This document shows, piece by piece, positions 45,485 through 54,830 of a stretch of 64,000 nt of DNA. The stretch covers positions 4,911,001-4,975,000 of the forward strand of contig NZ_CP147020.1 of assembly GCF_037126435.1 (NCBI RefSeq), read 5' to 3'. Position 1 is the stretch's first letter, and the number at the start of each line of letters is the position of its first letter. A model generated the notes under the pieces. It worked only from the letters and a program-made list of their open reading frames with translations. It did no database searches and was not told where the DNA came from. Source of the DNA: Bernardetia sp. ABR2-2B. Lineage in GTDB: Bacteria > Bacteroidota > Bacteroidia > Cytophagales > Bernardetiaceae. Both the position numbers and the translations under genes were made by a program.

Positions 45485-47134
45485 CTATTCTTCCTCTTCT
45501 TCTCTCTTATCAACCTCAACAGCAGAAAATGGATAGCGCAAACGAGTAAAATAAAACACTTTTCTACGAGCAGGAGTATAAAGTTGATTTCTTACAACTT
45601 GATAACCAGAAACTAAATAGTTATCGTCATACCAATGCATCAAAATTTCATCAGAACGACTTATTACATTATCCAAACTATCTCTTCTAGGAACTTCATA
45701 TTCAGAGATTAATTCTTGCTCCTTACTTTTTACAGTTTGTTTGTAAAACAACTCTTCTTCATCTAACCTAAAGAGTGCTACCGTATCATTTTTTACACTA
45801 TAAGAGAAAAAAGGAAATATTTTTTGTGATTCAAAATCATCAAAGTCAAATTGATTGTCCCAAAGAAGCTTTCCCTCTTTATCAAAACTACAAACGATAC
45901 CTTGTTCATAGTTATAGGTTACAATTACATTTGAATTTGGATTTCCTCTATTTTGCCACATATTTCTGTTTCCCATTCTGTTATAATTACGAGAGGTGCC
46001 AGAACGAAAATAAGGATTTCCTACCATACCAATAGGCATATTATTTCCGTTTTGATAAACTGGGTTATAACCTTCTAATGACAAATAAACTTGGTCTTCT
46101 GCTATTCTCAATGGACTAACAAAATAATCATTTGAATAACGGACAGGCGAATCTTTTCTTCGTCCTTTTTTTACCTTGGCAATCATTTTTTTCTTTCTTT
46201 TCTCAGACAAATTATTGAAAAAGTTATTTAGATAAGAAAAATCATAAAATCTAAAACCACTTTCTTTTTTGTCTTTTATTTTTAAGCTATAAATTCCTTG
46301 TGAACGTTTCCATTTGGGAGCAGAATACGTTCCGAAAACAAGAACTTCATCTGTTCCTGTAATCAAAGGACGGAAAGTCTGTAAGTTATAGTCTTTATTG
46401 TCTGGAATAGTTACGTTATAGCGCAACTTGGCATCAAGCCCATAAAAATAAAAAGAGGAATATTTATATGAACTATATTTTCCTGCTACAATGGCTAAAA
46501 TGACGTTATTTTCAATATCAATAGTTAGATTTGCTAAATAAGTGCTTTTCTGAACTAAAGAAGGCAGAATTTGCTGCTTTCCTGTTTCAATATCTAGATG
46601 CAAAACAACTGGATTATTTTCAGCTTCTCCTCCTAAGAGAATTATATTTCCTGCTGCACAAATTTCTGTATAAGTTGCTTTGAGTATTTTCTCATAATTA
46701 ACTATTTTCATAGCTCCAGTAGTCAAATTTATTTTTAATATCTCATATTCATAGCGTTGTTTGTCAATTAAATAATAAATAAAATTATCTGCCACGATAT
46801 AATGAACCACTTCATCTTCCCCTTTTATGACATGTCTTTGTTCCCAAATATTCTGAAAAGTAGTATCGTATTTAGCGATTAAAAGCTCTTTTTTAGTTTT
46901 TACATAATGAGATAAAGAAACTAACAAACCGTCTTCTTCTAAAGGAATAGCTGTATAATCCGAAAAGTTAGAGCCTTCATCTGCCTTTGTAGTGATTTCG
47001 GTGTGGTCAATCACTTCTATTTGTGCTGAAGTAGAAAAACTGATTCCTATAAATAGCAAAAATAAAAGTAGGCGTATATTCAAAAAAACAGTATTTTTTT
47101 GAGTTGTTATTCTTTGTGTCTTATTATTTATCAT
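45485..47134 (-). CDS. Secreted protein of unknown function, propeller-like
   Basis: A 549-aa protein with a signal peptide (IRLLLFLLFIGISFSTSAQ). The body alternates short beta strands with turns such as ILKINLTTGAMKIVNYEKIL, LHLDIETGKQQILPSL and GIVCSFDKEGKLLWDNQFDF, which suggests a beta-propeller without canonical repeats. A low-complexity Asn/Arg/Gly/Met insert (NRMGNRNMWQNRGNPNSN) lies near residue 385-402, and the tail is a run of Glu. It has no recognised domain. The protein is probably periplasmic or on the surface. A gap of 299 bases upstream holds no element that I could recognise. Confidence 0.7.
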   Translation of the reverse strand: MINNKTQRITTQKNTVFLNIRLLLFLLFIGISFSTSAQIEVIDHTEITTKADEGSNFSDYTAIPLEEDGLLVSLSHYVKTKKELLIAKYDTTFQNIWEQRHVIKGEDEVVHYIVADNFIYYLIDKQRYEYEILKINLTTGAMKIVNYEKILKATYTEICAAGNIILLGGEAENNPVVLHLDIETGKQQILPSLVQKSTYLANLTIDIENNVILAIVAGKYSSYKYSSFYFYGLDAKLRYNVTIPDNKDYNLQTFRPLITGTDEVLVFGTYSAPKWKRSQGIYSLKIKDKKESGFRFYDFSYLNNFFNNLSEKRKKKMIAKVKKGRRKDSPVRYSNDYFVSPLRIAEDQVYLSLEGYNPVYQNGNNMPIGMVGNPYFRSGTSRNYNRMGNRNMWQNRGNPNSNVIVTYNYEQGIVCSFDKEGKLLWDNQFDFDDFESQKIFPFFSYSVKNDTVALFRLDEEELFYKQTVKSKEQELISEYEVPRRDSLDNVISRSDEILMHWYDDNYLVSGYQVVRNQLYTPARRKVFYFTRLRYPFSAVEVDKREEEEE

Positions 47135-47433
47135 ACTGAAATTTATTGTTTTTGGTAGTTATAAAGTAATTTTAATAAAAATAAAACCAAATATTTATCC
47201 ATTCAAAGTAATTAGAATACTAATCTTTCTAAAATTTGTTTGTGAAATTATCTATGATTTTATAATCGAATATAGGTTAGTTTTTTTGAAAAACTCAAAT
47301 AAAAATAATATCTATCATTCATAGGTTTTTGTTTTGGTAAGGCTTTTGCAAAATTAGCTATTAAATGACCTAAAATAAATACTATTTTTTGTCCCTTGAA
47401 ACATAACTTATTCACTAACAATACTATTCAAAT

Positions 47434-47847
47434 ATGATTTCTAAATCAAATTATTTAAAAGTAAATATCTTGTTATTTTCTTTATTTCTAGTTTTTTCAC
47501 TTTCATCTTGTGATGAGTTATTTGCTCCAGTAGAAGAAGATATAAATGGAGGAGCATATACAGAAGAAGGAATTGCGTCGTATTATGCTGATAAATATGA
47601 AGGAAGACCAACAGCAAGTGGAGAAATATTTAGACAAGATTTGCTAACGGCAGCTCATAAAACATTACCTTTTGGTACAATGGTAACTATCACAAATCTC
47701 AAAAACGGAAAAAAAATAAGGGTAAAAATAAATGATAGAGGTCCTTTTGTGGCAGGAAGAATTATAGATGTAACAAGTAGAGGAGCAAGAGAATTAGATT
47801 TTATTCGTGATGGAATTGTCAATGTAAAAATAGAATATGATTTGTAA
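47434..47847 (+). CDS. RlpA-like lipoprotein
   Basis: A 137-aa lipoprotein: the lipobox is in VFSLSSCDELF, and residues 45-137 form a double-psi beta-barrel of the RlpA type (GIASYYADKYEGRPTASGE, LTAAHKTLPFGTMVTITN, VKINDRGPFVAGRIIDVT). The catalytic-type Asp of NDRGPF and His of AAHKTLPFG are present. RlpA proteins cleave or bind denuded peptidoglycan at septa. There is no SPOR domain, so it is the short form. A terminator follows the gene. Confidence 0.9.
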   Translation: MISKSNYLKVNILLFSLFLVFSLSSCDELFAPVEEDINGGAYTEEGIASYYADKYEGRPTASGEIFRQDLLTAAHKTLPFGTMVTITNLKNGKKIRVKINDRGPFVAGRIIDVTSRGARELDFIRDGIVNVKIEYDL

Positions 47848-47877
47848 AAATAAATCGTTCTGTGTGGTGTACTACAT

Positions 47878-47918
47878 AAAAAGGCTCAAATTATTATGAA
47901 TGATTTGAGCCTTTTTAA
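47878..47918. terminator. Terminator after the RlpA-like gene
   Basis: AAAAAGGCTCAAAT and ATTTGAGCCTTTTT form a 14-bp stem. It lies between convergent genes and can serve both. Confidence 0.9.
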
Positions 47919-47973
47919 TTTTAGCGTAGTACAAAATAAATTAAATTTATTTTTTGGAAAACTTCGTGGGAAA

Positions 47974-48780
47974 TTACTGAATATAAAACTCTTTTGCTTT
48001 TATGACCATAAAGAGACCATAAAAAGCTAATCCTAAGGCTACTAAACCTACAAGCCAAGCACTTGCAGAAGAAAACATAAATTCAAATGCTCCCTCTGTT
48101 CCTCCTGCCTTACTTGCATTTGATTCAATAGCAGCACGTACAGTAATATAACCAGCAACAAGTAATACAATTCCTCTTGCAACATAGCCTAATTGACCAA
48201 CCTTTCTTGCTGCTTCTTTTAGTTTAAACCCTAAATCAGTTACTTTATCCATGTGTTCGCTAGAAACACCTTTCCAAATCTCATAAATACCTTTTCCGAC
48301 AATAGCAAGAGCCATAATACCAACAATAATTTGTCCTCCAGACATTTCAAGTATTTTTGCGATGACAGTAGTACGTCCTCCTCCAGAAGAAGAACCTGCC
48401 CCTTTAATAGCCATTTTCATTGCATAAGTAGCAAATGTCCCATATAAAAAGCCACTAATAAAGTAACCTACACGTTGAAGCTTGTTGTTTATGCCATCTT
48501 TATTTTTTTCTGGGTCAATAAATGCTTGTGTAAATCTCCAAGCTGTATATCCGAAAAGACCTAATGAAACAAGACCTAATAAGATACGTCCGAAAGATTG
48601 TTCCAAAATAAATTGAAAAATACCTGTCTTGCCACTAACTTCGCCCCCAAGACCAAAGGCTGTCATGGTAGCCAAAATACCAATGAGCAAATAAACGATA
48701 CCCTTCATAAAATAGCCTAATTTAGCAAATTTTTCTAAAGAGTCTTTCTTGTCTGTTGATAATGAATTAATTGAAATCAT
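47974..48780 (-). CDS. DUF1206 membrane protein
   Basis: A 268-aa protein with six hydrophobic helices in three repeated pairs, each starting with a similar segment: LGYFMKGIVYLLIGILATMTA, RVGYFISGFLYGTFATYAMK and LGYVARGIVLLVAGYITVRAA. This threefold repeat is the DUF1206 signature. It is probably an inner-membrane protein of unknown function, often linked to stress responses. It is monocistronic. The gap of 125 bases upstream holds nothing recognised. Confidence 0.88.
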   Translation of the reverse strand: MISINSLSTDKKDSLEKFAKLGYFMKGIVYLLIGILATMTAFGLGGEVSGKTGIFQFILEQSFGRILLGLVSLGLFGYTAWRFTQAFIDPEKNKDGINNKLQRVGYFISGFLYGTFATYAMKMAIKGAGSSSGGGRTTVIAKILEMSGGQIIVGIMALAIVGKGIYEIWKGVSSEHMDKVTDLGFKLKEAARKVGQLGYVARGIVLLVAGYITVRAAIESNASKAGGTEGAFEFMFSSASAWLVGLVALGLAFYGLFMVIKAKEFYIQ

Positions 48781-48905
48781 AAAAAAATAAAGGTTAAAAA
48801 ATGTAATTGTATATGAAGTAAAAAAATGAGCATTGGATATATTTATATCTTAATACTGTTATTATAACTTATATTTAATTATTTTGTTTTGTAAAAAAAT
48901 AAAAA

Positions 48906-49745
48906 TCAAACACTCAAAAGTTTTTCCAATGCACTTGGTACAGTATCTTTTTTCCAAACAAATACAATTTTTCTTCTAAAATCGCCATCACTAATTGGAA
49001 TAAATTTTATTCCTTCAATTTCCTGTTTGGGTTGTGGTAATAGCGAAACTCCCAAACCAGAGGCAACTAATGACTTAGCTACATCATCGCCATTTGCACT
49101 AAAAATAACATCGGGCTCAATATTTTTTACCTTCAAAACTTCTTGAATTTCATCATACAAATTACAATTATATCGTTTTATAAAAGGAAGCTGATGCAAA
49201 ACGGATAATTCAAGTTTGTTTTTTTGAGCCAAAATATGATTTTGAGGAACTCCAAAGACTAATTTATCTTCTGTAATTATCCTATAATCAAGGTTTTTTT
49301 GTGAGGGAATAGATTTTATAAAAATAGCATCAATTTCTTGTTTTTGTAATTTTTCATACAATATTTCTGTATTTCCTTCTATCAAATTGACTTGATAACT
49401 GTTATATAACTCATTAAAACTTTTCATCATAGGCACAATTTCATCAAAATCTAATACATCAAGCACACCCAAGTTCAAAATTTTGGATTTTTCCTCCACA
49501 AATTCGCTTTCCATTGCATTCCACATACTCAATATTGTTTTTGCTTTTGGTAAAAGTGCTTCGCCTTCTTTTGTCAAATGAACATTTCTTTTATCTCTAA
49601 AAAAAAGTGTGCAATTTAGGTTTTCCTCTAACTTTTTGATTCCAGAAGAAAAAGCAGATTGCACGACATGATTTTTTTCGGCAGCCTGTGTAAAATTGTT
49701 TGTTTCGGCTAGAGTGATGAAGTATTTGAGAAATTGGATATTCAT
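48906..49745 (-). CDS. LysR-type transcriptional regulator
   Basis: A 279-aa regulator. Its N-terminal winged helix (residues 1-60) has TNFTQAAEKNHVVQSAFSSGIKKLE, LFFRDKRNVHLTKEGEALLP; the rest is the two-lobed effector domain (ILNLGVLDVLDFDEIVP, ASGLGVSLLPQPK). It is transcribed divergently from the peroxiredoxin and quinone-reductase genes, so it probably controls them in response to an oxidant or electrophile. The intergenic region has an LTTR-type inverted repeat. Confidence 0.93.
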   Translation of the reverse strand: MNIQFLKYFITLAETNNFTQAAEKNHVVQSAFSSGIKKLEENLNCTLFFRDKRNVHLTKEGEALLPKAKTILSMWNAMESEFVEEKSKILNLGVLDVLDFDEIVPMMKSFNELYNSYQVNLIEGNTEILYEKLQKQEIDAIFIKSIPSQKNLDYRIITEDKLVFGVPQNHILAQKNKLELSVLHQLPFIKRYNCNLYDEIQEVLKVKNIEPDVIFSANGDDVAKSLVASGLGVSLLPQPKQEIEGIKFIPISDGDFRRKIVFVWKKDTVPSALEKLLSV

Positions 49746-49769
49746 AAAATGAGGAGTGTAAAATTTTAA

Positions 49770-49834
49770 ATCTAAAAAATAGATTAGTTTAATCTAAAAA
49801 ATCTGTTTTGCAAATATAATTGATTTGCCGTACT
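49770..49834. promoter_or_regulatory. Divergent control region with LysR-type box
   Basis: ATCTA-N5-TAGAT at 49770-49784 is a perfect inverted repeat with the T-N11-A form of LysR boxes; GATTA-GTT-TAATC follows at 49782-49794, and the direct repeat AATCTAAAAAAT occurs twice. TATATTTG on the minus strand (49811-49818) is a likely -7 element for the regulator, and TACTTTG near 49831 a partial -7 for the peroxiredoxin gene. Confidence 0.5.
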
Positions 49835-49893
49835 TTGTAACATCAAAACAGAAAAATATTTTTCAACCCAGCTATTTTCAATTATTTATCAAA

Positions 49894-50562
49894 ATGACAT
49901 TTCAAGATTATATGATGAACTTTCAAGAAAAACTAATCCAACTCAAACAAAATATAGAAGGAAAAATGCCTTCAGAATATGTGCAAACGATGCACAAAGC
50001 AACAGCAGATTTGAAAGCCTCTAAAATTGAAGAAAAAATAATCAAGGTAGGACAAACGCTCCCAAATTTTGAATTACCTAATCAAGACGAAAAACTAATT
50101 CCTGCTCAAAATTTATATCAAAAAGGATTTTTAGTAATTACATTTTATCGTGGCGTTTGGTGTCCGTATTGTAATGCCGATTTGGCTAATCTTAATAAAT
50201 ACGTTCCTCAAATAGAAGAGTTAGGAGGTAAAATGATAGCTATTTCGCCTGAAAAACCTGAATTTTTACAAAAAATAATCAAAACTCAAAATCTCAATTT
50301 TGATATTCTACACGACCAAAGCAATCAAGTAGCTGATAAGTTAGGACTTCGTTTTGAAATGCCTTCTTCGCTGATAGAATTGTATAGAGATAAATTTAAA
50401 ATCAATTTAGAAGAGCATCATGGGGATACAGACTGGACATTGCCGATGCCTGCCCGTTTTTTGGTAGATAAAAATGGAATTGTTCGCTATGCTGAAAGTA
50501 ATCCTGATTATACAAAACGCCCTAATCCTGACGAATTATTAGACGTTTTGAAAACAGTCTAA
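49894..50562 (+). CDS. Peroxiredoxin-like (AhpC/TSA) protein
   Basis: A 222-aa thioredoxin-fold peroxidase-type protein. The active site is FYRGVWCPYCNADLANLN, with a CxxC pair near residue 90; the thioredoxin-fold elements LPNFELPNQDEKLIPAQNL and ARFLVDKNGIVRYAESNPDY flank it. An N-terminal helical region of about 55 residues precedes the fold. It should reduce peroxides with thioredoxin-type electron donors. The start is the ATG at 49894 (MTFQDYMM); a TTG at 49825 would begin inside the promoter. It is followed after 54 bases by the NAD(P)H oxidoreductase gene, probably in one operon. Confidence 0.9.
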   Translation: MTFQDYMMNFQEKLIQLKQNIEGKMPSEYVQTMHKATADLKASKIEEKIIKVGQTLPNFELPNQDEKLIPAQNLYQKGFLVITFYRGVWCPYCNADLANLNKYVPQIEELGGKMIAISPEKPEFLQKIIKTQNLNFDILHDQSNQVADKLGLRFEMPSSLIELYRDKFKINLEEHHGDTDWTLPMPARFLVDKNGIVRYAESNPDYTKRPNPDELLDVLKTV

Positions 50563-50616
50563 TTTTTATAAAAGGTACAAAAAACTTAAATCTCAACCTC
50601 AAATTTAATCCAAAAA

Positions 50617-51225
50617 ATGAAAAATATATTTATTATCAACGCACACGAATATTATCCTTTTGCAGAAGGCAAGTTAAACAATTCTTTTACTGAAAAAGCA
50701 AAAAACTACTTTGAAGAAAAAGGATATAATATCAGAGTTACGACAATGAAAGACGATTATGATGTCGAGCAAGAAATTGAGAATCATCTTTGGGCTGATG
50801 TTGTTTTCTTGCAAAGTCCTGTAAATTGGATGGGACACCCTTGGAGCTTCAAAAAATATGCTGATATGGTCTATACAACAGGAATGATGGGCAGATTGTG
50901 TCAGAATGATGGGCGAAGTGCCGACGAACCAAAGAAAAATTATGGGACAGGTGGAATGCTAGGAGGTAAAAAGTATATGCTTTCACTTACTTTCAATGCG
51001 CCAAAAGAAGCTTTTAATGATAAAAATGAATATCTTTTTGGTGGAAAAAGTGTAGATGATTTGTTTTTTCCAACGCACATGAATTTTAGGTTTTTTGAAA
51101 TGACTCCATTAGAAACATTTGCTAGTTATGATGTCATGAAAAATCCTGAAATTGAAAATGATTTTGTTCGTTTTGAGAAACATTTGGAAAAACATTTTCC
51201 TGCTTTAGTGATGGAGACAAAATAA
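50617..51225 (+). CDS. NAD(P)H-dependent oxidoreductase (MdaB-like)
   Basis: A 202-aa flavodoxin-fold protein. [20 protein letters not shown] is the FMN-binding N-terminus; [26 protein letters not shown] and [12 protein letters not shown] are the MdaB/quinone-reductase motifs. It reduces quinones by two electrons, avoiding redox cycling. In an operon with the peroxiredoxin gene and next to a LysR regulator, it forms a small oxidative or electrophile-stress module. Confidence 0.9.
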   Translation: MKNIFIINAHEYYPFAEGKLNNSFTEKAKNYFEEKGYNIRVTTMKDDYDVEQEIENHLWADVVFLQSPVNWMGHPWSFKKYADMVYTTGMMGRLCQNDGRSADEPKKNYGTGGMLGGKKYMLSLTFNAPKEAFNDKNEYLFGGKSVDDLFFPTHMNFRFFEMTPLETFASYDVMKNPEIENDFVRFEKHLEKHFPALVMETK

Positions 51226-51253
51226 TTTCATTTGTTTCTAATTCTTGAATTGT

Positions 51254-51294
51254 AAAACTGCTTGACTAAACTTGATTTGGTTAAGCAGTTTTTA
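51254..51294 (+). terminator. Terminator of the stress operon
   Basis: AAAACTGCTTGACTAAA pairs with TTTGGTTAAGCAGTTTT (two G:U pairs) and is followed by T. It separates the operon from dnaX. Confidence 0.85.
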
Positions 51295-51379
51295 TTCAAT
51301 CTATTTTTTTTGTTAAATTCTAATCAAATTATCAAAAAAATAACTACCAAAAATTCATATTTCTTCGTAACTTCGTCGA

Positions 51380-53106
51380 ATGGAAAATTATGTAGTTTCG
51401 GCACGAAAATATCGCCCAGATACGTTTGATGCTGTCGTCGGACAATCGCACATTACGGATACTCTCAAAAATGCAATTCGCTCTAGCCAACTTGCACAGG
51501 CTTTTCTGTTTTGTGGCCCTAGAGGTGTAGGTAAAACTACCTGTTCTCGTATTTTGGCAAAGACAATAAACTGCTTGAATATTACAGAAGATACTGAGCC
51601 GTGTGATGAGTGTACTTCGTGTAAATCTTTTAATAGTGGTAACTCGCTTAATATTAGTGAGTTAGATGCAGCTTCGAATAATTCTGTTGAAGATATTAGA
51701 AACCTAATTGAGCAGGTTCGTTATCCTCCACAGGCAGGGAAAAAGAAAGTTTATATTATTGATGAGGTTCACATGCTTTCAAATCAAGCCTTTAATGCTT
51801 TTTTGAAGACGTTGGAAGAGCCTCCTTCGTATGCTATTTTTATTTTGGCGACGACCGAAAAACACAAAATCATTCCTACTATTCTTTCTCGTTGTCAGAT
51901 TTTTGATTTCAATAGAATACAGCCTAATGATGTAGCTCGTCATTTAGAAAAAATTGCTATCAATGAAAAGGTAGAAGCTGAAGAAGAAGCACTACAACTT
52001 ATCGGAAGAAAAGCTGATGGTGCGCTTCGTGATGCACTTTCTATTTTTGATATGTTGGTTACTTTTTCGCCTGACAGAAAGCTAACTTATACCCGTGCTA
52101 TTGATAATCTTCACGTTCTAGATTATGATTATTATTTCAGATTGACTGACGCTTTTTTGAACAGAAATCATACAGATGCGTTATTGATTTTTGATGAAAT
52201 ACTAAAAAAAGGCTTTGACGGGCATAATTTTGTAGTTGGTCTTTGTGAACATTTACGTGATTTATTAGTAGCTAAAGATGCTGCAACAGTTACTTTATTA
52301 GAACTTTCAGAATCGATAAAAGAAAAGTATAAATCACAGGCTGCTAATTCGTCTTTTTCTTTTTTGATGTCAGCTCTCAACTTGGCTTCTGCTTGTGAGT
52401 TGGGTTATAAAAATAGCAAAAACCAGCGTCTTCATGTAGAAATGACACTTTTGAAACTTTCTCATGTGATGGCTGCGCTTTCTATTCCTCAACTGGTAGA
52501 AGATTTAAAAAAAAAAGATTAACTAAATCTCAAAATTCATCACAAGAAGAAAGCTCTAGTTCTTCTAAAAAAATAGCTGTAAACCCTGCATTAGCAAAAA
52601 ATACAGAGGATACTCCTTGGAAAAAAACGCCAAAGGTAACTACCAACATAAAGCCTAAGAAAAAGAAAGAAGCTACTGAAATCAAAATAGAAGAAAAACA
52701 AGAAAGCGAAAAGGTAATAAGTGCATCAGCCGACCGAACTTCTAGTTTTGATACTGCAAAAGCTCAAAAAGTTTGGAAAGAGTTTTTCAAAATGAGTCCT
52801 TCTAGCTTTGCGCCTACACTCATAAATATAAAAATAAAAGTAGAAGAATCGCCAATTATCAAAGTAGAACTGCTCAATAATATTGCGCTGCGTTCCGAAT
52901 TTTCTGCCATCAGAATCGCTCTAAATCCATATTTGGCCAATAACTTGGATAATGATTTTATTAAAATTGAAATCATAGACCAAAAGTTAGAGAAGCAAAT
53001 AGCTGTGAAGTCTTTATCTGAACAAGAAAAATTAGATGTTTTGGTAAAAGAATTTCCTTTGATAAATGAGGCAATGAGAAGATTTGGTTTAAAATTAGAA
53101 AACTAA
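51380..53106 (+). CDS. dnaX: DNA polymerase III subunits tau and gamma, frameshifted gene
   Basis: The clamp-loader ATPase of the replisome. Frame 0 encodes 380 residues (51380-52522) with the Walker A loop GPRGVGKTT (46-54), zinc cysteines C65, C75, C78, C81, the DEVHMLSNQAFNAFLKTLEEPP segment and the SRC arginine finger: domains I to III. It stops at TAA right after a run of ten A (52507-52516). The -1 frame is open from this run to the stop at 53104-53106, adding a basic, Ser/Glu-rich linker and a tau-like C-terminal domain (PSSFAPTLINIKIKVEESPI), total 575 aa. So one gene should give a gamma-like short form and a tau-like long form by slippage. The next gene starts right at its stop. Confidence 0.9.
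52507..52522 (+). other. Slippery A10 site with adjacent stop codon in dnaX
   Basis: In frame 0 the site reads TTA AAA AAA AAA GAT TAA. A -1 slip (or insertion of one A, or loss of two A, in the mRNA) gives AAA AAA AAA AGA TTA ACT and continues for 195 more codons. A weak hairpin, AGAAGAA and TTCTTCT around eight bases (52545-52566), lies 28 bases downstream, too far for a typical ribosomal stimulator. Confidence 0.85.
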
Positions 53107-53937
53107 ATGACAAATAAAAATCTATTTTCCTATAAGCCAGAAAATTCAAATCAAAAAATTTGGCAAGTTTACCCTGACCCAAAAAGTGAATTTATAGTTT
53201 TGGAGATTAGAGAGAAGCAAAAACAAAAATATATATCTCAACTTCTAGTTTTAGATACAGAAAAAGAAAAAGTTTTTGCCATTGCAGAAATGGAAGCTAC
53301 TCAAACGCTCGTTAATTTTTTTGATAAGACAATTTTACTTTCAGAAATTGATTTTCAAAATGAAATGCCAATTGCAAAAGGTTTACAGGCTTTGAATATG
53401 GATTTTGAAACGATTTGGGAGCTTGAAGAAGTGAGTTATTATGGTATTTGGGAAGAGAAACATCAAACTCAAAATATTGAAAAGGTTATTTTTTCTTTGC
53501 AAGAAAATTATTATTCTGTACCTCTAAAACTAGATGCCAATTCAAGTAAAGAAGAAGTAGAAGCCAGTCAAGAAAACTATAATAATCTACAATCTAAAAT
53601 TAAACAATACTTCTACTCTACTCAAGAATATTCAACAAATCACATAAATTACAAAGATATTGCAAGTTTTATCTTAGAAAAGGCAAAGCATAAAGTAAAA
53701 GAATCTATTTTTTACGTAGAAAATGATAACTATTTGGTTTGTAGTTTTTTAGTGGAATATAAGGAAAATAAGTTTAAAAATTATTTGCTCTGTACAGATA
53801 GAAAAGGAATTATACAAACTTATTTTCTTATAAAAGATATAGAAAAAGAAGGCAAAAAAAATCCACAAGAATTGATTTTAATGAAAAACAAAATCTTGTG
53901 GATAGATGAAAATGAATTTCATTTTTTAAGCATTTAA
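53107..53937 (+). CDS. DUF4905-like protein of unknown function
   Basis: A 276-aa, probably cytoplasmic protein. The N-terminal region (LFSYKPENSNQKIWQVYPDPKSEFIVLEIREK) and the alternating beta strands that follow (LLVLDTEKEKVFAIAEM, LQALNMDFETIWELEEVSYYG) recall the DUF4905 family of Bacteroidota, a tentative match. The ATG follows the dnaX -1 frame stop with no spacer (TAAATG), so translation is probably coupled to the tau form of dnaX, and both are in one transcript. Confidence 0.65.
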   Translation: MTNKNLFSYKPENSNQKIWQVYPDPKSEFIVLEIREKQKQKYISQLLVLDTEKEKVFAIAEMEATQTLVNFFDKTILLSEIDFQNEMPIAKGLQALNMDFETIWELEEVSYYGIWEEKHQTQNIEKVIFSLQENYYSVPLKLDANSSKEEVEASQENYNNLQSKIKQYFYSTQEYSTNHINYKDIASFILEKAKHKVKESIFYVENDNYLVCSFLVEYKENKFKNYLLCTDRKGIIQTYFLIKDIEKEGKKNPQELILMKNKILWIDENEFHFLSI

Positions 53938-53971
53938 AAGTCATACTTTCTTTGCTTCTGACTTCTAAAAT

Positions 53972-54757
53972 CTAACTTCTGACTTTGTTTTGTATCAGTT
54001 GCTCTAAAGTCTTTATCATATAATAACGCTTTTCAGACGACAAATGACTTCCAAATTTAATCTGTTTTTGTCCTTCCAAAACAATAGACTGTGTGACGGT
54101 ATTTCCTCCTTTTCTAGAACTAGAAACACTTTTATGTTCACTTATACTATTTATATCTTTCCAGTCAAAACGTTTGTGTAGTCCTATTTTACCGACTCCT
54201 GTAAAAATATGTCCTCCATTACTATCTAATGTAACTTCTGTTTTTCCTATTACACTCATGATAGCGATTCCCCAAAAAAAGACAGCACCTAAAAGAAAAG
54301 GAATACCAAACAGAGACGTTATAGGATTGAACTCGCCAGACATGATTTGAGATCCGTAAATACCACCCAAAGAACCTCCTGACCAGACGACCATAAAAGG
54401 AACAAGAAAAAATGCAGACCATGAGCGAGTATAAGCTCCAATCTGAACACCATTAGGCAGATGATTTATGTAAGCTCCTTTTGGTGGATTATTTATATCA
54501 AAATTACTATTACCTTTTCCTTCAAATTTCTTTTGAATAGATGTATTATGCAAACTTGCTTCCTCATACATCGACTGACGAGCTATATCATAATCATAAT
54601 TTTTTGAGCTAGACTGTGAGGAAGAAAAGTCATTTTTTTGAGGTGCTACATGAGCTGAAATACTAAAAATATTTCCACAACTCTGACACCCTGCAATATC
54701 TTTTTGAATATTTATGGCATCTCTAGGGATTTTTATTTGACAGCTTGGACAGTTCAT
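53972..54757 (-). CDS. Zinc-ribbon membrane protein
   Basis: A 261-aa protein. The N-terminus is a four-cysteine zinc ribbon: CPSCQIKIPRDAI then GCQSCGNIFSI. A linker leads to two membrane helices (about 128-150 WSAFFLVPFMVVWSGGSLGGIY and 158-180 FGIPFLLGAVFFWGIAIMSVIG) and a C-terminal beta domain (HIFTGVGKIGLHKRFDWKDINSISEH) like a PH-type fold. The function is unknown. It converges with the dnaX-linked gene; 34 bases lie between, without a clear terminator. Confidence 0.78.
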   Translation of the reverse strand: MNCPSCQIKIPRDAINIQKDIAGCQSCGNIFSISAHVAPQKNDFSSSQSSSKNYDYDIARQSMYEEASLHNTSIQKKFEGKGNSNFDINNPPKGAYINHLPNGVQIGAYTRSWSAFFLVPFMVVWSGGSLGGIYGSQIMSGEFNPITSLFGIPFLLGAVFFWGIAIMSVIGKTEVTLDSNGGHIFTGVGKIGLHKRFDWKDINSISEHKSVSSSRKGGNTVTQSIVLEGQKQIKFGSHLSSEKRYYMIKTLEQLIQNKVRS

Positions 54758-54830
54758 GAGTGATAAGTAAATTTGGTTGTAAGATTTGATTCTATCATAA
54801 TTTACGTAAAAATTATAGAAGTAGTTTTGA

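Noticed and set aside
49825-49893. TTG start for the peroxiredoxin gene
   Set aside because: It overlaps the probable promoter and adds residues not typical of the family; the ATG at 49894 fits better.
51380-52522. dnaX as a complete short gene followed by a separate small gene at 52792
   Set aside because: The frame of the small ORF is open back to the A-run and carries the tau-like C-terminal part, so the two form one frameshifted gene.
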